Source: Sinotaia quadrata (taxonomy: Eukaryota; Mollusca; Gastropoda; Architaenioglossa; Viviparidae). Taken from it: DNA of 64,000 bases. Below, piece by piece: positions 59,724 through 64,000 of this stretch (position 1 is the stretch's first letter; every line of letters begins with the position of its first letter). The DNA lies in NCBI GenBank assembly GCA_028829895.1, contig CM054181.1:45562759-45626758 (forward strand). Reading direction: 5' to 3'. The notes beneath the pieces are model-generated. The model made no database searches, was not told where the DNA came from, and saw only the letters and a list, made by a program, of their open reading frames with translations. The translations under genes and the position numbers were made by a program.

Positions 59724-61080
59724 GTGTCGGAAACACGTGTAATGCAACTGACACCTGTACACGTAGTGGAGATACGTGTCAGTAGTAAACAGAAAGGTAG
59801 TCGATCTGTGAAAACCACTCCAATATTAAACACCCTTCCAGACGAGTTTAAACAATTGCAGCAAGCAGACAACACATTGAGCCGTATCAGCAAGTTTGCC
59901 GATGAGAAACAGGTGACAGAAAATACCTTTGGGCGCATGGAGCATTTTTTTATAAAAAGGAAATTTTGTATCGAGGGGTAACCAAGGAAGCGAGCTACAA
60001 TAAGCAAGTGGTGGTACCCCAAACTAAATAGAGGGAGGTCCTGACAGCCCACGATGGGTTAACCGGTGGTCACTTGGGGGGGGGGGGAGAAAAAGACAAC
60101 TGAGCAGATTAGGAAAGATTGTTTTTGGCCAGGGATGTTTTCCGAGACAACAAACATTTCACATATAATGTGTGTCAATGCATGACACCTAAACATGCGC
60201 AGAAACCCACACCATTAGGGGATATCCCTTGATCAAGGAGCCCTCCAAGCGTTGCAATCGATTTGATTGGACTGATATAATTTGCGACTCTAAATGGGAA
60301 TTCATACATTCTTCCCATTGTAGATTACTCAACCCGACACCAGAAGCTATCGCGTTTGGAAAAATAGATATTGCTACTATTGCTGAAACATTGTTATCAG
60401 TGCGCATGCGTGTAGGAATTCTTTATGACGTTTTGTTGGATAATGGGGCACACTTTGTGAGTAGTATAATAGAAGAGGTAAATAGGCTGCTGTCAATATG
60501 GCACTTAACAACTACACCTTATCATCCCAAGGGAATAGACTTTGTGAAAAATTCAATGACACATTGAAACACATCTTCAAGAAACTGTGTGATCGAAACC
60601 CACGTGACTCGGACCGCTATCTACTGTGTTGTTGTTTGCCTACCGAGAAACAAGAAATATGAGTACTGACTTTGCACCTTTTGATCTGTTGTATGGATAG
60701 TCAGTGGACCCATGTCTATCATGAAGCAGAAGTGGACAGAGGAAGAGGTAGAGCCCGAGGTAAGGATGACATACAGTGCATGACTGATCTGGGATACAGA
60801 ATTGACACAATAACTAAGTTAGCCCAAGAGAACCTAACAACAGCTAAGGGGAGACAAGCGACAAACGCTGACAGTTTGCAGTGGATGACAAAGTACTGTT
60901 ACTGTTATCCCAGAAACATAACAAATTCCAAGTGACATGGAAGGGACCATTCATGATTACTGAGAAAATTGTTGACTGTAAGTATCAACTTGAAGTGAAT
61001 GTGAAGTGAATGGAAAGGAGAAAGTCTTTCACATTAATTTATTTAGAAACTTCATTGAGAGGGAGAAGGATATAGATGTA
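59724..61080 (+). pseudogene. Retrotransposon integrase remnant
   Basis: Order of parts: a pre-zinc-finger region (59724-60000); the HHCC domain with H-x-H-type residues at 60050-60052 and 60071-60073, and the Cys pair near 60160, where the first Cys reads Tyr; then the DDE core. First Asp is in VAIDLIG (60260-60262), second Asp in LLDNG (60439-60441). The third position, exactly 36 codons on, is Lys (60547-60549) instead of Glu, so the D,D-35-E triad is broken. A C-terminal region follows, ending with VFHINLFRNFIERE (about 61027-61068). Several frameshifts, for example after the VDYSTR block, and stops interrupt it. Family assignment is from motif spacing; the closest relatives would need a search. 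Confidence 0.88.
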
Positions 61081-61231
61081 CACCATCCAATAACAACCAT
61101 AATAGCATATGAAACAACAAATGGAGATCTAGAAACTGCCAACATTTACACAGCTATCCCTTGACAAACACTGAAACCTACCATGATGTCAAGATTGACG
61201 TAGCATTGGCTCCCCCTCCCCCTTGACCATC

Positions 61232-61935
61232 GAATTCAAGAATATTATAGCAGAATTTAGTGATGTACTAACAGATAAACTAGGGAGGACAGAACTGACA
61301 GAAACTTATAGATTACACTCCAGTAAAGATGAGACCATACTGCCTCCCCCATGCCAAGGTCGATACAATTAGAGCAGAACTACAGGAAAAATGTTGAAAG
61401 TTAAAGGTAATAGTCCAGCTACATCAGCATATTCATCCCCTATAGTTCTAATACAAAATGGCACACAGGTTCTGCATAGATTACCGGAGATTCAATCGCA
61501 CTACCCAACCTCACATAGAAATCCTCCCCAACTCAGAGTTAATTTTTGCCAAAGTAGCCACTGCCAACTACTTCTTGAAACTTGACTTAGCCAAGTGGCA
61601 CTGGCAAGTGAGTGTAGCCAAAACAGATGGACATAAATTAGCTTTTTCTACACCTGACGAAGTGTATCAGTGGAGTGTCATACCATTCACTTTACAAATG
61701 CATCGAATGTATTCACACACATGATGCATGATTTCGTAGAACCCTTGTCCAATTTAGGGGTCTACAACTCCATGGCTGATTTACTTATTGTCACAGAAAT
61801 GTGGGAGGAGCATGTTAAGGCTCTGAGAACAATTTTTAGATGCCTTAGAGAAAGAAAGTTTACAGCATGGCCGAGTAAGTGCTATATTGGTTTCAGAACA
61901 CTTGATTGTTGAGGTCACGTGATGTGGGGAGTGTG
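61232..61935 (+). pseudogene. Retrotransposon reverse transcriptase remnant
   Basis: It begins EFKNIIAEFSDVLTDKLG, the usual lead-in to a gypsy RT. It continues through the FCIDYRRFN block, motif A (KLDLAKWHWQV, catalytic Asp at 61584-61586), AFSTPDEVYQW and the thumb-side block EEHVKALRTIFRCLRER with PSKCYIGF. Motif C is damaged: where Y-x-D-D is expected the frame reads Y, two extra residues, then M-A-D (61763-61780), so the active site is lost. A stop replaces the residue before GHV near 61911, and homology ends about 61935 without any RNase H. At least three frameshifts are present. Confidence 0.88.
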
Positions 61936-62980
61936 ACAGGTTATTCTATACTAAGAGAGGGTCTCTTTAATTAAGAGAACATTATCTTATATACACGGCT
62001 ATGATAATATACACCTATCAACTTGCAGGTAATGGACTGAAACAGTAATCTCCATACTCCCCCCCCCCCAGGATTGTAAATTAACACTACAGAATAACTC
62101 TGACCTGGCAAATGTCCAAACAGAGTAGTGGACACCCTCTAAGAAAGGTCTACACATATCTTATTAATTATTATGCACAACCACTACTCTTAACCTTTTA
62201 ACCTAGTTTAAAAAGAACACGTGGTCGAGGGTTTGTGAGAAACAAGAAATATAGTTTATTAATAATATAATTAACTATATAATTAACTACACACTACATT
62301 GATTAAATACAAAAAATGACGTCATATACAATGAAAGACATACAGAAATGCACAACAAATATATAGTTAACGTTAATGGTCCAAAGTGGTTGCAGGCCTA
62401 AAAAAAGACTTTCTTATTAACTGCTCATAATAGTGTTTGTGAAAATTATCTCTAGCTTTCCCCAGAGACTCCTAAAGTAAATGATATCCATTAAACATTA
62501 TTTCTTCAATCAATTGATTTTCAGACAACACGAATAATTCACATCACAGAGTAAGGACAGTGCAAATAGTTTATGAAATGTCAACATGACCTGAACAAAA
62601 GTTTCCTCTGTTTATTTAATGGCAGTTGATGATGTCATGCCTTCACCAGCTGGCTTCGCGGACTTGCAAAACAACCAGTACACTAGCAGTCCAGTCCAGT
62701 TTAAAAAGGTGAAAAAAGGTGTAAAAGATGCCAAAGGAAGATGTAATGGGAGTTCTGCCAACGGCTGTAGAATTCAGCTTGACAGATACTGACTGTCTCT
62801 TTCTTTAATAACTCCTCAGACTATATTATACAATTACTGAATGCAATTATTTAGTTCACCACAAGTGAGCAATGAATCCAGGCTACTTGTCCTCTCACAA
62901 GTTTATACTTTTTCAGATAGAGTTATGCAGTATTAATGAAGTAAAGTTAGCAGAGCAAACAAAGGAAATAGAAAAACAAC
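61936..62980. other. Unassigned AT-rich DNA after the retroelement
   Basis: The retroelement homology stops abruptly at about 61935. The sequence that follows has a C run (62061-62069), a CRE-like TGACGTCA near 62319 and no coding frame. No LTR could be recognised. Confidence 0.5.
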
Positions 62981-62986
62981 CCTAAG

Positions 62987-63150
62987 TTATAAACACTATT
63001 TTACAGCTCAAGGTTATGATGAAAAGGTCTCTGAATTATAAACACTATTTTACAGCTCAAGGTTATGATGAAAAGGTCTCTGAATTATAAACACTATTTT
63101 ACAGCTCAAGGTTATGATGAAAAGGTCTGAATTATAAACAGTATTTTACA
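62987..63150. repeat. 49-bp minisatellite, three to four units
   Basis: TTATAAACACTATTTTACAG anchors at 62987, 63036 and 63085, with a shortened fourth copy at 63132. Confidence 0.94.
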
Positions 63151-63384
63151 GAGATCTAAATTAATTGGGTTAGACTTGCTACAATGTTCCAACAATGACT
63201 ACATTTTAGTTAAAAGTACATCAAGCAACATTAACTGCATAGCATTTCTACTGATTAAGATGAAAACAGATATCTTAGAATTATAAACAACACACAAAGT
63301 TATAAATGAAAATTAAAATACTTTATTACTCAGCTGAAAGAAAGTTACAGAAAATACAGTTCTATTTAGCTGAAAAAGAAACAT

Positions 63385-63565
63385 GGAAATTACTATCTTA
63401 GAACTTATTACTCTGTGGCTTGCTCATGGTGAGGTTTTTTTCTTAGAATTTATAACTCTGTGGTTTGCTGATCAAAGAGGTTTATTCTTAGAACTTATAA
63501 ATCTGTGGTTTGCTCATGGCGAGGCTTTTTTTATTTTTAGAACTTATAAGTCTGTGGTTTACACG
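63385..63565. repeat. ~50-bp degenerate minisatellite, four units
   Basis: Copies of TCTTAGAA(C/T)TTAT(A/T)A(C/A)TCTGTGG(T/C)TTGCTCATGG with variable T runs. A 77-codon ORF through it is a repeat artefact. Confidence 0.88.
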
Positions 63566-64000
63566 CCCAATTTGAGTTCAGTGAAAGAAAGTGCATTAGC
63601 TGCTCTTTGCGACTAATGAAAACGGATTGTAATATATGAAGGAATGAAATATCAGGTGCTATAATTAATTGTTTAACTTAATATGTGCAGATTGTGTACA
63701 CACAACGTGGTGTAATTTTATGCGTTATGAAAAGTTTTATTGACATTACGACTGTTATGGTGTGCCCTAGGGATTTTGGGGTTTAGATATTTTTGCTCAG
63801 ACTACCGACTTTGGCCTGCCTAATTAGCCCGGCCACGCGCTGGTTACTAATTTTTCTTTTTTTTTTAAATCCCACAGGCCAACTTACACACATACACAAA
63901 CATACGTACACACATTTGGATGCGTACGCACTCTCTCTCACACACACAGCGATTTCCATGGCAACAGTTCTACCAAACAAAATCTTTCCATTGCAAGAAT

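Larger units (their letters stand above)
59724..61935 (+). mobile_element. Decayed Gmr1-type Ty3/gypsy retrotransposon pol (integrase before RT)
   Basis: A contiguous but frameshifted pol remnant in which the integrase (59724-61080) lies 5' of a gypsy-type reverse transcriptase (61232-61935). About 150 bp of linker separates them. The first ~90 bp of the linker are still in frame, with no LTR, primer site or gag. Standard Ty3/gypsy elements have RT-RNase H-integrase; the reverse order defines the Gmr1-like group. Protease and gag upstream and RNase H downstream were not found, so both ends are truncated. Many stops and frameshifts, a poly-G slip (60074-60088) and lost catalytic residues show it is inactive. 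The alternative is a chance juxtaposition of two truncated copies, which the in-frame start of the linker makes less likely. Confidence 0.85.

Noticed and set aside
59636..60052. 138-codon minus-strand ORF
   Set aside because: It lies antisense to the integrase remnant, whose motifs are clearly on the plus strand. It is a shadow.
1..64000. tRNA, rRNA or other structured RNA genes
   Set aside because: Inspection found no cloverleaf with intact A and B boxes and no recognisable rRNA segment. A covariance-model search would be needed to exclude small ones.

Overview
This window is eukaryotic nuclear DNA from an invertebrate animal. It is AT-rich, gene-poor, intron-dominated and full of microsatellites and short minisatellites. 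The only confidently identified gene is a CAS-family adaptor (p130Cas/BCAR1/NEDD9 type). The retroelement types and the very high tandem-repeat load fit a lophotrochozoan, probably a mollusc such as a gastropod. That placement is inference; no sequence in the window is diagnostic of a species.

Layout. (1) Bases 1-38976, minus strand: the 5' part of the CAS gene. Exon 1 (38956-38976) encodes a seven-residue leader behind an in-frame stop. Exon 2 (16607-16876 or 16879) encodes the SH3 domain. Exon 3 (1-729, running off the window edge) encodes the start of the tyrosine-rich substrate domain with repeated YxxP sites. All junctions are phase 0. The introns (about 22 kb and 16 kb) hold many tandem arrays but no other gene that I can support. 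A CpG-richer stretch with a perfect CRE palindrome lies upstream of exon 1 (39400-39620) and is the likely promoter. (2) Bases 39600-59700: intergenic or unassigned DNA. It holds more minisatellites, a decayed non-LTR retrotransposon RNase H fragment (45770-46400), a TATA promoter that may be LTR-derived (47857-47960), a possible tRNA-type SINE (48095-48420), a CpG-rich islet with splice signals (48989-49140), and a candidate minus-strand 5' coding exon with a promoter-like upstream region (53778-54280). (3) Bases 59724-61935: a decayed Ty3/gypsy-type pol on the plus strand in which the integrase lies 5' of the reverse transcriptase. That is the Gmr1-type (copia-like) order rather than the usual gypsy order. 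(4) Bases 61936-64000: AT-rich DNA with two more arrays.

How the parts relate. The three CAS exons give a short leader, an SH3 domain that in this family binds proline-rich partners such as FAK, and a substrate domain whose phosphorylated YxxP tyrosines recruit SH2 adaptors such as Crk. In this gene most YxTP sites are followed closely by a basic-x-Ser motif, giving a repeated paired tyrosine/serine module. This is the most interesting protein-level feature. The mobile-element remains are all inactive and show no functional link to the CAS gene. The tandem arrays are unusually dense, with periods clustering around 44-53 bp. One 51-bp array in CAS intron 1 carries a consensus 5' splice site in most units on the transcribed strand.
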